This document shows positions 7,786 to 17,104 of a DNA stretch of 64,000 nucleotides, in pieces. Location: contig NC_015258.1 of NCBI RefSeq assembly GCF_000192745.1, positions 1-64,000 of the forward strand, read 5' to 3'. The notes beneath the pieces are model-generated. The model saw only the letters and a program-made list of their open reading frames with translations, had not been told where the DNA came from and ran no database searches. Positions within the stretch are counted from its first letter, which is position 1. Each line of letters begins with the position of its first letter. Both the position numbers and the translations under genes were made by a program. Source of the DNA: Polymorphum gilvum SL003B-26A1 (lineage in GTDB: Bacteria > Pseudomonadota > Alphaproteobacteria > Rhizobiales > Stappiaceae).

Positions 7786-8829
7786 ATGACGCGAAACTTC
7801 CATTGCCGTGCCTGCCAGCACAACCTCTTCGACTGCACCTGCGAGTGTTCCAGTACCTTCGTTGCCGGGGCGGAACAACTGTCTCAATTTCTGGCGTTCT
7901 GTCTGCGAGGCGCCAAGCACGAGGTTATCATTTCTTCACCGTGGATCACCGGCGGAGCCTTGGCGACGATGTGGACGGAGTTGATGGGCGCGGCAAGAAG
8001 GGCAGAGATACATTTCTACACCGACTATGAGTTCAATCTGATGCAGGTCGACAAGAATTGCAAAGTTGAGGACTTGTTCGAGACATACAAGCGGTCTTTT
8101 GCCGAGGGCATTCGAATGCTCCGGGATTTGGGCGTTACCGTTCACCGATTGCGCGGAGCCCACAATAAGTCGCTCATTGTCGACGAAAGGATCTTCGTTG
8201 ACGGTTCCTTCAATTGGCTGTCAGCCTGGCGCGATCCCAAATCGGAATTGACGCGCCACGATTCCGCTGTCGCCATATGCGGCCGGCGCGCTACTCGCCA
8301 CCGCATGCAGTATCTTGAGCAGCAGTTTAATGTGCCGCTTGAGATGGAGCCAATTTTACTGGATCGCGATGACGAGGATGCGCTCACATACGATTTTCTC
8401 AATCTGACCTCGGAAGGCAATCGCTTTTTCACCGGCCGAGACGAGCCGACCTATACGACCGACGTTGCGCTTCCGGTCGGACAGCCCCTTTTCTTTTCCA
8501 TCCTGGAGGAGTTCTCCGGGGTCATGTTGAAACGGGGTATAGATCGGCAAGTGCTCGACCGGAATGACAACAGCATCCGATTGGTACGCGACCGCGATGC
8601 CGCGATCGACCATGCTTGCGTATCATGGGGAGATGAAGTGCTTGTGGAGGACGCCAACAGCTTCGCCATCTTTGAGGTTGACCGTGCGCAACTGAAAAAT
8701 TTACACCTCTTTGGTAGCTTTGGTCGCACTCACCGCCGCTCGGACTATCGGACGCCGCTCCAAACCCGCGACATCATTCCGCCGCAGGCCCTAAGGCGCG
8801 ACCGGACCACCTACGTCCAACAAGGTTAA
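7786..8829 (+). CDS. Phospholipase D-like protein with single HKD motif
   Basis: 347 residues. A cysteine cluster at the extreme N-terminus (CRACQHNLFDCTCEC) may bind zinc. The segment VIISSPWITGG and the catalytic motif HNKSLIVDERIFVDGSFNW (about 125-143) identify a PLD-superfamily fold. Only one HxKx4D motif is present, as in bacterial PLD nucleases that work as dimers. The C-terminal 180 residues are not recognised. It is divergent from the HelD-like helicase across 158 bp, so the two may share control. A DNA-processing nuclease working with the helicase is the favoured reading; a lipid substrate cannot be excluded. Confidence 0.75.
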   Translation: MTRNFHCRACQHNLFDCTCECSSTFVAGAEQLSQFLAFCLRGAKHEVIISSPWITGGALATMWTELMGAARRAEIHFYTDYEFNLMQVDKNCKVEDLFETYKRSFAEGIRMLRDLGVTVHRLRGAHNKSLIVDERIFVDGSFNWLSAWRDPKSELTRHDSAVAICGRRATRHRMQYLEQQFNVPLEMEPILLDRDDEDALTYDFLNLTSEGNRFFTGRDEPTYTTDVALPVGQPLFFSILEEFSGVMLKRGIDRQVLDRNDNSIRLVRDRDAAIDHACVSWGDEVLVEDANSFAIFEVDRAQLKNLHLFGSFGRTHRRSDYRTPLQTRDIIPPQALRRDRTTYVQQG

Positions 8830-9222
8830 AGATCGTGCTTAGTCTCCGCTTCGGCCAATCGTTTGCTGCAAGAGAGCAAACGTCCGGTCGAGGCCGTCAA
8901 GGCGATTGCTGATCAGGAAGGCGCCGGTCACCGCTAAGCATCTGCATGGCGCGGGATGGAAAGAACGCCGGGTCGTGGCTGTCGCTGCGGAACCGGTGAA
9001 AGATCTGTGCCGGAAAAACCGCCTGGCCCTCCGAAGCAAACCAACCCCGCTCTTGATTCGATGGCGTCCTGGACCAGGTCCGGATCTCCGTCGATCAACC
9101 CGTTGAGGGTCGGCTAGCAAGCTGCCGCCGCTCGGCTTCGCCTTCGCGGTGATCGCGACCGTCCCCGGTCCTTCGAGGAGCCATCGAGCGGGATCGGCCC
9201 GCTCCGGACGGAGGTTTCTCAC
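8830..9222. other. Intergenic stretch without a supportable gene
   Basis: This 393-bp GC-rich stretch separates the defence-like island from the plasmid maintenance block. Open frames cross it on both strands, but none has a convincing ribosome site, recognisable motif or plausible composition. It may hold decayed sequence from a junction between two modules. Confidence 0.4.
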
Positions 9223-9405
9223 ATGGCACAGGATCTTGCACTCGCTCAGCGCCACGCATTCGCACTTGCCCGCACTCTGATGGTCCCGGTCACGCTCTTC
9301 AGGTCCGGCAACGAGTTCGGCGTTCTCCCGAGCGACGAACTCGATGACGGCGAGGTCGAGACCATCGCCGAATTCGATCCCTTCGAATACGGGCCGGCTC
9401 ATTGA
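9223..9405 (+). CDS. Small acidic protein of unknown function
   Basis: 60 residues, starting MAQDLALAQRHAFALARTLM and ending in an acidic stretch (DELDDGEVETIAEFDPFEYG). A good ribosome site (GGAGG) lies 9 bases before the ATG. A strong hairpin begins inside the last codons and overlaps the stop. No domain is recognised. The gene is the first of the plus-strand maintenance block, and its ribosome site, clean frame and terminator support it as real. Confidence 0.6.
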   Translation: MAQDLALAQRHAFALARTLMVPVTLFRSGNEFGVLPSDELDDGEVETIAEFDPFEYGPAH

Positions 9406-9416
9406 GCCGGCTTTCC
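9393..9416 (+). terminator. Hairpin overlapping the stop codon of the small acidic gene
   Basis: GCCGGCTCA at 9393-9401 and TGAGCCGGC at 9403-9411 form a perfect 9-bp stem with a one-base centre (loop bases would have to open). TTT and a pyrimidine run follow. The TGA stop is part of the right arm. A terminator or mRNA 3'-end protector is likely. Confidence 0.55.
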
Positions 9417-9488
9417 CCCTCCTTTTCAGGTGCCGCTTGCGAGCGGCAGGCGGCAAGGGAAGCTTCGCCGCGGCTGGCACGGCCAGCT

Positions 9489-9516
9489 CGGCAAGGTGCA
9501 GATCTGCACCTTGCCG
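9489..9516. promoter_or_regulatory. Perfect 28-bp palindrome with tra-box core
   Basis: The palindrome is perfect over 28 bp, centred between 9502 and 9503. Its middle 14 bases are GTGCAGATCTGCAC, identical to the core of the TraR tra box of Ti-type plasmids. It lies 84 bp after the small acidic gene and about 112 bp before the TOPRIM gene, a fitting place for an operator. No T-run follows it, which argues against a simple terminator. TraR binding here is inference. Confidence 0.6.
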
Positions 9517-9628
9517 GCCGCGCCCTTGCCCCCTTTGCTCTTCGCGAGCCGCCGGAAAGGGGTCCCGCAAACTGCGGGGAGAACAGAAACGGACAAGAAG
9601 GGCGGACGTGTGAGCGCCGACAGAAAGC

Positions 9629-10588
9629 ATGGAGAAAAAAGAACTGGAAGACCTGCGGGACCGTGTGCTCTGCCGGGTCGTGTTGGAGCAATCCGGCTTT
9701 GCGGTCGACGTGAAGGAGAGCACCCGCAAGGCGGTCAAATATCGGCGCGGTGCGGAAATCGTCATCGTCATCCATGACGGGCGGGGTTGGTTCGATCCCC
9801 TGTCCGACGCGAAAGGCGACGTCTTCAGTCTCGCCGCGCATCTCGAAGGAGTGTCCTTCGTCGAAGCGCTCGACCAGGTCGCCGCATTGGTCGATTTTGT
9901 CGCCAAAGAGCCGGTGTGGACCAGAAGCGTTCGAGATCGCGTTCCGGCCGCGACCATCCCCGAGCGGTGGGCAAAACGCCGCAAGCCTTGGCGAGGGTCG
10001 ATGACGTGGCGCTATCTGCGTGCTGAACGCTGCCTGCCGGAGACCATCATCCGTGCCGCCCTCCAAAGCGATGCGCTGCGGGAAGGTCCCTACGGCAGCA
10101 TGTGGGCCGCCCATGTTGATGCCGATGGCGGCGTCACCGGCTGGGAGGAGCGCGGCCCTAACTGGCGTGGCTTCTCGACAGGAGGGTCAAAGGTTCTGTT
10201 CCGGTTCGGCGCCCTCGACGCCTCACGCCTCTGCGTCACCGAGGCGGCGATCGACGCCATGAGCCTGGCCGCGTTCGAAGGAATGCGAGAGGGAAGCCTC
10301 TATCTCAGCACAGGCGGGGGATGGTCGCCGACGACAGAAGCCGCGGTTCGCGTGCTCGCCGCGCGCCCCGGCGCGCAGCTCGTCGCCGCCACGGATGCCA
10401 ACAGTCAGGGCGAGGCCTTTGCCGGCCGCCTGCGCGACATCGCAGAAGATGCCGGCTGCGACTGGTTCCGCCTGACGCCGCCGGCTGAGGACTGGAACGA
10501 CGCATTGCAGGAGAGAAAAGGAGAAGAAAAGGAAAGAAGGGTGGGTAGGGGAGGCCTGCCGCATGCCCGCCGGCCGCGTCAAGGGTGA
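9629..10588 (+). CDS. TOPRIM-domain protein (DUF3991/toprim type)
   Basis: 319 residues. The N-terminal part (ELEDLRDRVLCRVVLEQSGF, then FDPLSDAKGDVFSLAAHLEG) is typical of the DUF3991-TOPRIM proteins on rhizobial plasmids. These look like reduced primase relatives with a CHC2-like front. The TOPRIM part is visible at LCVTEAAIDAMSLAAFEG (about 195-212, catalytic E) and LVAATDANSQGEAFAGRL (about 250-267, the D-x-N/D pair). The C-terminal 30 residues are basic and low in complexity. The family may prime or process incoming single-stranded plasmid DNA, by inference. The ribosome site is weak, so the start is moderately certain. It lies downstream of the tra-box-like palindrome. Confidence 0.8.
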   Translation: MEKKELEDLRDRVLCRVVLEQSGFAVDVKESTRKAVKYRRGAEIVIVIHDGRGWFDPLSDAKGDVFSLAAHLEGVSFVEALDQVAALVDFVAKEPVWTRSVRDRVPAATIPERWAKRRKPWRGSMTWRYLRAERCLPETIIRAALQSDALREGPYGSMWAAHVDADGGVTGWEERGPNWRGFSTGGSKVLFRFGALDASRLCVTEAAIDAMSLAAFEGMREGSLYLSTGGGWSPTTEAAVRVLAARPGAQLVAATDANSQGEAFAGRLRDIAEDAGCDWFRLTPPAEDWNDALQERKGEEKERRVGRGGLPHARRPRQG

Positions 10589-10733
10589 AGCTTCGCCCGG
10601 CTGAAGCCGGCCCTTGACCCAACCGGACGGAGAGGCGGCCGCGGGGGAGGGGTCAGGAAGGGCTGAAGAGAAGATGGAGTCATCGCAAAGATGAGCCGCG
10701 CTTCAGCCCGACGAGGCTGAAAGGAGCCCGCTC

Positions 10734-11336
10734 ATGAACCTCTCTCCCATCCGCAAGGTATTCCAGGGTGTCACCGACCGGCACCAGATGTTCCGCATGT
10801 TCGACCGTCATGCGCAGCGCCCGAACCGCTGGGAGGGCGACGACAGTGCGCTCTATCGCGGCGAATGGTTCGAGATCGGTGAGGCATCCCACGATTACAT
10901 GTTCGAGATCCTGCCGCCGCTCTGGATGAAGGCTGAGATGTTCGCCATGCGCGAGTTCCTGACCAATTCGATCACCAGCATCTTTTTCACGCTGTCGATC
11001 GACGGGCGCATACGACACTTCCACGGTTATTGCGACCTCGCTGACAAGGGTTCGCCCGCACGCATGCGCGAAGCCATCGTCGAGCGTGAATCCCGTCCCG
11101 TCCGGGCGATGACGCGCGAGGAGCGTCTCGAACATATCTGGAGCAGCACGGCTGACGACTATCGCGGCTACGCCGGCGAGCGTTGGCCAGAGGCTGATCG
11201 CGGCAAGCGCACGGTCATGTTCTTCGCCAGACCAGGCGGCACCACGTGCAAGCTGCTAGAAGACCTGACGGACGTGGAGATCGCGGCGAAGCTGCCGGCA
11301 CATCTGCGTTACCTGCCCGAGCGACAAGCGGCGTGA
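10734..11336 (+). CDS. DUF1419 family protein
   Basis: 200 residues starting MNLSPIRKVFQGVTDRHQMF, with a good ribosome site (AAGGAG, 7 bases upstream). The body (RWEGDDSALYRGEWFEIGEA, then LPPLWMKAEMFAMREFLT) matches what is known of DUF1419 proteins, found in the same block on many rhizobial plasmids. No catalytic motif is evident and the function is unknown. It is followed 11 bp later by the DUF3085 gene, so the two are probably co-transcribed. Confidence 0.8.
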   Translation: MNLSPIRKVFQGVTDRHQMFRMFDRHAQRPNRWEGDDSALYRGEWFEIGEASHDYMFEILPPLWMKAEMFAMREFLTNSITSIFFTLSIDGRIRHFHGYCDLADKGSPARMREAIVERESRPVRAMTREERLEHIWSSTADDYRGYAGERWPEADRGKRTVMFFARPGGTTCKLLEDLTDVEIAAKLPAHLRYLPERQAA

Positions 11337-11347
11337 GGGAGGGTGGC

Positions 11348-11746
11348 ATGTTCACTTTCTCTCTCACGGACATTTGCGCCGTGCTGGCGCGTGGCCGTGC
11401 CGACGCGGCCGCAAACGGCGGCTTTCGGATTCTGTATCAGGGAATATCCCCTGAAGCCGAGGCCAGAGCCGGCCTGTGGCTGGTCGGTGACGAGGGCGTT
11501 TACGTGATGTCCAACGGAAAACTCGCCGAGGGACAGCGTCCGCTCGTCATCCATGCCGAGGAGTGCGATCCGAAGACCAATCCGGATTACTGGCATTACA
11601 AGCGGCAACATTTCGGGGGCGATGACGGGGTCGAATTCATCGACGCCGTCGAACTCGAAACGCTCGTCGCGGCTCAGCCCGACGCGACGCATCTGCGGTT
11701 CGTGATGAACGACACGTCCATATCGATCAGCCTGATCCGCCGCTGA
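11348..11746 (+). CDS. DUF3085 family protein
   Basis: 132 residues starting MFTFSLTDICAVLARGRADA. The sequence around GLWLVGDEGVYVMSNGKLAE and CDPKTNPDYWHYKRQHFGGD fits DUF3085, a small family of unknown function on alphaproteobacterial plasmids. GAGGGAGGG upstream supplies a ribosome site. It sits between the DUF1419 gene and the giant methyltransferase-helicase gene, a conserved neighbourhood. Confidence 0.8.
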   Translation: MFTFSLTDICAVLARGRADAAANGGFRILYQGISPEAEARAGLWLVGDEGVYVMSNGKLAEGQRPLVIHAEECDPKTNPDYWHYKRQHFGGDDGVEFIDAVELETLVAAQPDATHLRFVMNDTSISISLIRR

Positions 11747-11841
11747 CGCGGCGCACCCTTCCAACAACTTCGCGACCGTCCGCCCGCAGGTCAAATCCAG
11801 CGGAACGATGACGCTCGCCCTTTTCCAAGGAGAGCATTTTC

Positions 11842-14800
11842 ATGTCCAACGATCCTTTTTCACTTGGTCCTTCTGGCACCCTCGACATGTTCGGGAACAC
11901 AGCCCTGTCGTCAGGGCTCGGCCTGGGCGTCACGGCCTTCGGTGGCTTTGCACCCGAGACGGCCCCCGAACCTGCCAATGACGACGATCCCGATCCGACG
12001 CCGCCCGCGCCCGCACCGGCGCTGCCGATCGCTGCGCCCCTGCGGTTAGCACCACGGCGGCAGGGCGACCGGGCGAACTTCTATCTCGATGACGGCGAGG
12101 ATCGCGGCCTTGCTGCGTCCTGGAAGGAACGCGCCCGGTTGAATGTGGCGGCCATTTTGATCGCGAACGAGATCGAGCGGCACAACGTTCCAGTCACGCG
12201 CGAGCATCAGCAACGGTTGATCCGTTTCACGGGGTTCGGCGCCTCCGAGCTGGCGAACGGCATGTTTCGCCGCCCGGGTGAAGTCGAGTTTCGGGACGGC
12301 TGGGACGATCTCGGCTCGTCGCTAGAGAGCGCCGTCTCCGAGAGTGACTATTCGAGCCTGTCCCGTTGCACGCAGTATGCGCATTTCACGCCGGAGTTCA
12401 TCATCCGGGCGATCTGGTCCGGATTGCAGCGCTTAGGCTGGCGCGGCGGCCGTGTGCTGGAACCGGGCATCGGCACGGGCCTGTTTCCGGCGCTGATGCC
12501 GGAGGAATATCGAGACAGTAGCTATGTGACCGGCGTCGAACTCGATCCTGTCACCGCGCGGATCGTAAAGCTCCTGCAGCCGAAAGCTCGGATTATTGAA
12601 GGGGATTTCGCGCGCACCGATCTCTCGCCGATCTACGATCTTGCCATTGGCAATCCACCGTTTTCCGATCGCATCGTGCGTTCCGACCGGCAATATCGGT
12701 CACTTGGTCTCAGACTGCACGACTACTTCATCGCGAGGTCCATCGATCTTCTGAAGCCCGGCGCCTTCGCGGCCTTCGTCACCAGTTCCGGCACGCTGGA
12801 CAAGGCGGACAGCACAGCCCGCGAGCATATCGCCAAATCCGCCGACCTGATTGCCGCAATTCGCCTGCCCGAAGGCAGCTTTCGCCGGGACGCCGGCACG
12901 GACGTCGTCGTGGACATCCTGTTCTTCCGCAAGCGCAAGGCTGGAGAAGCTGAGGGCGACCAGACCTGGCTCGACGTGGATGAAGTCCGCCCTGCAACAG
13001 AAGACGAAGGCGCTATCCGCATTAACAGGTGGTTCGCACGGCATCCTGATTTCGTGCTTGGCGACCACGCGCTGACGTCGGGCCCGTTCGGTGAGACGTA
13101 TACGTGCCGTGGTCGCGCCGGAGTCGATCTCGAAGTGGCGCTGAATGCCGCCATCTCTCTTCTTCCGGAAGATCGCTACGACGGCGAGCCGTCAGCAATC
13201 GACATCGAACTGGAGGACGAGCTCGGGGAGATCGTCGATCTTCGGCCCGCAAGCGAGAAGGTTCGCGAGGGCAGCTTCTTCTTCGACGCCAGGCACGGCC
13301 TGATGCAGATGGTCGACGGCTCTCCGGTTCCGATCAAGGTCCGCAAGGGCCGGAGCGGCGATGGCTTGTCCGAGAAGCACATCCGCATCATCAGCAAGCT
13401 GATCCCGGTCCGGGACGCGGTGCGCGAGGTGCTGAGGTGCCAAGAACAGGATCGCCCCTGGAAGGACAGCCAGGTGCGCCTGCGCATCGCCTGGTCGTCG
13501 TTCGTCCGCGACTTTGGACCGATCAACCACACCACGGTTTCGATCGCGGAGGACGAGGAAACCGGCGAGGTCCGGGAAAGCCACCGCCGACCGAACCTGA
13601 AGCCCTTCCTCGACGATCCCGATTGCTGGCTGGTCGCTTCCATCGAAGACTATGACCTCGAGACTGATACCGCCCGTCCCGGTCCGATCTTTTCCGAACG
13701 GGTGATCTCGCCACCGGCAGTCCCGGTGATCACATCGGCGGCCGATGCGCTGGCCGTGGTGCTCAACGAGCGCGGCCGTGTCGATATCGACGATATCGCC
13801 GAACTCCTGCATCGTGACCCGGAGGCGGTGATCGCCGATCTCGGCGAGGCCATCTTCCGCGATCCGACCGACGGTTCGTGGCAAACGTCCGACGCCTATC
13901 TCTCCGGCCCGGTCCGCACCAAGCTTGCCACGGCGGAGGCGGCTGCCGCCCTCGATCCTGGCTTCCAGCGCAATGTCGAGGCACTTCAGGAGGTCCAGCC
14001 CGCCGATCTGCGTCCGTCCGACATCACCGCTCGTCTCGGCGCGCCGTGGATCCCGGCGTCCGACGTCGTCGCCTTCGTCAAGGAGATGATGGGGGCGGAG
14101 ATCCGCATTCATCATATGCCGGAACTGGGATCATGGACGGTCGAGGCCCGTCAACTTGGTTATAGCGCCGCCGGGACATCGGAATGGGGCACGAGCCGCC
14201 GCCATGCCGGCGAACTGCTCGCCGATGCGCTGAATTCCCGGGTGCCGCAGATCTTCGACACGATCAAGGACGCCGATGGCGAGCGGCGGGTGCTGAATGT
14301 CGTCGATACCGAAGCGGCGCGCGACAAGCTGCAGAAGATCAAGGAAGCGTTCCAGACCTGGGTATGGAGCGATCCGGATCGCACCGACCGGCTTGCCCGG
14401 GTCTACAACGACCGCTTCAACAATATCGCGCCGCGCAAATTCGATGGCTCCCATCTGAACCTTCCCGGCGCCTCGGGCGCTTTCGTTCTTTATGAGCATC
14501 AGAAACGCGGCATCTGGCGGATCATCTCCTCGGGCTCCACCTATCTCGCCCATGCCGTCGGCGCCGGCAAGACCATGACGATGGCGGCGGCGATCATGGA
14601 GCAACGCCGTCTCGGCCTGATCGCCAAAGCGATGCTGGTCGTTCCAGGTCATTGCCTGGCGCAAGCCGCGCGCGAGTTTCTGGCGCTCTATCCGTCGGCT
14701 AACATTCTCGTCGCCGACGAGACCAATTTTACGAAGGACAAGCGCCAGCGTCTCCTGTCGCGGGCGGCGACGGCGGCCTGGGATGCGATCATCATTACGC

Positions 14801-16983
14801 ACTCTGCGTTCAAGTTCATCGGCGTGCCCTCGGCCTTCGAACAGCAGATGATCCACGACGAGCTGCAGCTCTACGAGGATCTCCTGACCAGGGTCGATGA
14901 CGAAGACCGGGTCTCGCGCAAGCGGCTCGAGCGCCTGAAGGAAGGCTTGCAGGAACGGCTGGAATCCCTCGCGACCCGCAAAGACGACCTACTGACCATC
15001 TCCGAAATCGGCGTCGACCAGATCGTGGTCGACGAGGCGCAGGAGTTCCGCAAGCTGTCCTTCGCCACCAATATGTCGACGCTCAAGGGCATCGATCCGA
15101 ACGGTTCGCAGAAAGCCTGGGACCTCTATGTGAAGTCCCGCTACATCGAGACGAAAAATCCGGGCCGCGCTCTGGTGCTGGCGTCCGGCACGCCCATCTC
15201 CAATACGCTCGGCGAAATGTTCTCGATCCAGCGGCTGCTTGGCTACGAGGCATTGCGCGAACGGGGCTTGCACGAGTTCGATGCCTGGGCGAGCAATTTC
15301 GGCGACGAGAAGACGGAGCTGGAACTGCAACCGTCCGGCAAATACAAGCCGGTGAGCCGCTTCGCGTCCTTCGTCAATGTGCCGGAACTGATCGCCATGT
15401 TCCGCACCTTCGCCGATGTGGTGATGCCGGAGGACCTGAAGGCCTATGTGAAGGTGCCAGTGATCGCGACCGGCAAGCGGCAGATCCTGACCGCAGCACC
15501 AACGCCCGCCTTCAAGGCCTACCAGCAAATCCTGGAAACCCGCATCAAGGCGATCGAGGAACGCGACCGTCCAGCCGAGCCCGGCGACGACATCCTGCTC
15601 TCGGTCATCACCGATGGGCGTCACGCGGCGATCGATCTCCGCCTGGTCATGCCGGCAATGGACGACGAACCGGACAACAAGCTCAATCTGCTCGTTCGCA
15701 ACGCCCACCGCATCTGGAAGGAGACCTTGGACAACATCTACCTCCGCCCCGACGGCAAGCCTTACGAACTTCCGGGCGCGGCGCAGATGATCTTCTCCGA
15801 TCTCGGCACGATCAATGTCGAGAAGACAAGGGGGTTTTCTGCCTATCGCTGGATCCGCGACGAGCTCATCCGTATGGGCGTGCCGGCGACCGAAATCGCC
15901 TTCATGCAGGATTTCAAGAAGACCGAGGCAAAGCAGCGCCTGTTCGGCGACGTCCGCGCCGGCAAGGTCCGCTTCCTGATCGGGTCATCGGAAACCATGG
16001 GCACGGGCGTCAATGCCCAGCTCAGGCTAAAGGCATTGCACCATCTCGATGTCCCATGGCTGCCGTCGCAGATCGAGCAGCGGGAAGGCCGCATCGTGCG
16101 TCAGGGCAACCAGCACGACGAGGTCGATATCTACGCCTACGCCACGCAAGGCAGCCTTGATGCCACGATGTGGCAGAACAACGAGCGCAAGGCGAGGTTT
16201 ATTGCCGCCGCACTCAGTGGCGATACCTCCATCCGCCGGCTGGAAGACGTGAACGAAGGCCAGGCCAATCAGTTCGCCATGGCCAAGGCCATCGCCAGTG
16301 GTGATGAGCGCCTGATGCAGAAGGCCGGGCTGGAGGCCGACATTGCCCGCCTTGATCGGCTGCGCGCCGCTCATGACGACGATCTCTTTGCAGTTCGCCG
16401 GCAGCTCCGCGACGCCGAGCGCGAGATTGAGACGGCGAATCGCCGCATCGGCGAGATCGGACAGGACATCGAACGCCTGGTCCCGACATCAGGCGATGCC
16501 TTCGCAATCACCGTGATGGGCAAGCCGTACACAGAGCGCAAGGATGCCGGCCGGGCGTTGATGAAGGAAATCCTCACCCTCGTCCAGCTCCAGAGCCAAG
16601 GTGAAGTCCACATCGCATCGATCGGCGGCTTCGATCTCATCTATGAGGGCGAACGTTTTGGCCGTGGTGACAATTACCACTACCAGACCCTGCTTCAGCG
16701 CACCGGCGCGACCCAAGAGATCGATCTCGCCGTCACTGTCACGCCGCTCGGTGCCATCTCCCGCCTCGAGCACGCGCTCGACGGGTTCGAAGAGGAGCGG
16801 GAACGTTATCGACTGAGGTTGGCTGAGTACCAGCGGCGGCTTTCCTCCTACCAGTCGCGGCAGGGTGGCACCTTCGCCTTTGCCGACGAATTGGCTGAGA
16901 AGCGCCAGAAGTTGCGTGAGGTCGAGGAGGCGCTGGCGAAGTCTGCGCGCGGCGATGCCGAGGCCGAGGAAATTGCCGCTTAG
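11842..16983 (+). CDS. Giant N6-adenine methyltransferase / SNF2-type helicase fusion (DarB-like)
   Basis: 1,713 residues. The first 150 are Pro/Asp-rich and probably flexible. An N6-adenine methyltransferase follows, with VLEPGIGTGLFPALM (SAM loop) and GNPPF at about 269. A superfamily-2 helicase occupies about 880-1450: Walker A HAVGAGKTMTM (about 903), DEAQEF (about 1063), ASGTPISNTLGEMFS (about 1113) and QREGRIVRQGNQHDEVDIYA (about 1413). A coiled coil (about 1480-1580) and a C-terminal tail follow. The architecture resembles phage P1 DarB and plasmid anti-restriction proteins that protect incoming DNA. All motifs are intact. A ribosome site (AAGGAG) lies 10 bases before the ATG. Protection of transferred DNA from host restriction is inferred from architecture and from ArdC in the same block. 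Confidence 0.85.
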   Translation: MSNDPFSLGPSGTLDMFGNTALSSGLGLGVTAFGGFAPETAPEPANDDDPDPTPPAPAPALPIAAPLRLAPRRQGDRANFYLDDGEDRGLAASWKERARLNVAAILIANEIERHNVPVTREHQQRLIRFTGFGASELANGMFRRPGEVEFRDGWDDLGSSLESAVSESDYSSLSRCTQYAHFTPEFIIRAIWSGLQRLGWRGGRVLEPGIGTGLFPALMPEEYRDSSYVTGVELDPVTARIVKLLQPKARIIEGDFARTDLSPIYDLAIGNPPFSDRIVRSDRQYRSLGLRLHDYFIARSIDLLKPGAFAAFVTSSGTLDKADSTAREHIAKSADLIAAIRLPEGSFRRDAGTDVVVDILFFRKRKAGEAEGDQTWLDVDEVRPATEDEGAIRINRWFARHPDFVLGDHALTSGPFGETYTCRGRAGVDLEVALNAAISLLPEDRYDGEPSAIDIELEDELGEIVDLRPASEKVREGSFFFDARHGLMQMVDGSPVPIKVRKGRSGDGLSEKHIRIISKLIPVRDAVREVLRCQEQDRPWKDSQVRLRIAWSSFVRDFGPINHTTVSIAEDEETGEVRESHRRPNLKPFLDDPDCWLVASIEDYDLETDTARPGPIFSERVISPPAVPVITSAADALAVVLNERGRVDIDDIAELLHRDPEAVIADLGEAIFRDPTDGSWQTSDAYLSGPVRTKLATAEAAAALDPGFQRNVEALQEVQPADLRPSDITARLGAPWIPASDVVAFVKEMMGAEIRIHHMPELGSWTVEARQLGYSAAGTSEWGTSRRHAGELLADALNSRVPQIFDTIKDADGERRVLNVVDTEAARDKLQKIKEAFQTWVWSDPDRTDRLARVYNDRFNNIAPRKFDGSHLNLPGASGAFVLYEHQKRGIWRIISSGSTYLAHAVGAGKTMTMAAAIMEQRRLGLIAKAMLVVPGHCLAQAAREFLALYPSANILVADETNFTKDKRQRLLSRAATAAWDAIIITHSAFKFIGVPSAFEQQMIHDELQLYEDLLTRVDDEDRVSRKRLERLKEGLQERLESLATRKDDLLTISEIGVDQIVVDEAQEFRKLSFATNMSTLKGIDPNGSQKAWDLYVKSRYIETKNPGRALVLASGTPISNTLGEMFSIQRLLGYEALRERGLHEFDAWASNFGDEKTELELQPSGKYKPVSRFASFVNVPELIAMFRTFADVVMPEDLKAYVKVPVIATGKRQILTAAPTPAFKAYQQILETRIKAIEERDRPAEPGDDILLSVITDGRHAAIDLRLVMPAMDDEPDNKLNLLVRNAHRIWKETLDNIYLRPDGKPYELPGAAQMIFSDLGTINVEKTRGFSAYRWIRDELIRMGVPATEIAFMQDFKKTEAKQRLFGDVRAGKVRFLIGSSETMGTGVNAQLRLKALHHLDVPWLPSQIEQREGRIVRQGNQHDEVDIYAYATQGSLDATMWQNNERKARFIAAALSGDTSIRRLEDVNEGQANQFAMAKAIASGDERLMQKAGLEADIARLDRLRAAHDDDLFAVRRQLRDAEREIETANRRIGEIGQDIERLVPTSGDAFAITVMGKPYTERKDAGRALMKEILTLVQLQSQGEVHIASIGGFDLIYEGERFGRGDNYHYQTLLQRTGATQEIDLAVTVTPLGAISRLEHALDGFEEERERYRLRLAEYQRRLSSYQSRQGGTFAFADELAEKRQKLREVEEALAKSARGDAEAEEIAA

Positions 16984-17104
16984 CCCCGTTGCTGACGTGG
17001 CTTCTGGCCTTGCCCTGTCTCGCTCTCGAAGGATAAAGATGGGCAACGCAGGAGCGCCTCAACGGGGAGCGGAAATCTGCTGTCAAGTATGCCAGGATCA
17101 GTCA

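Noticed and set aside
8839-9984. 381-residue open frame on the minus strand
   Set aside because: It runs antisense across the TOPRIM gene start and the palindrome, with Arg/Ser-rich composition and no motifs.
13192-14115. Open frame on the minus strand inside the methyltransferase-helicase gene
   Set aside because: It is a shadow of the plus-strand giant gene, which has clear motifs on both sides of this stretch.
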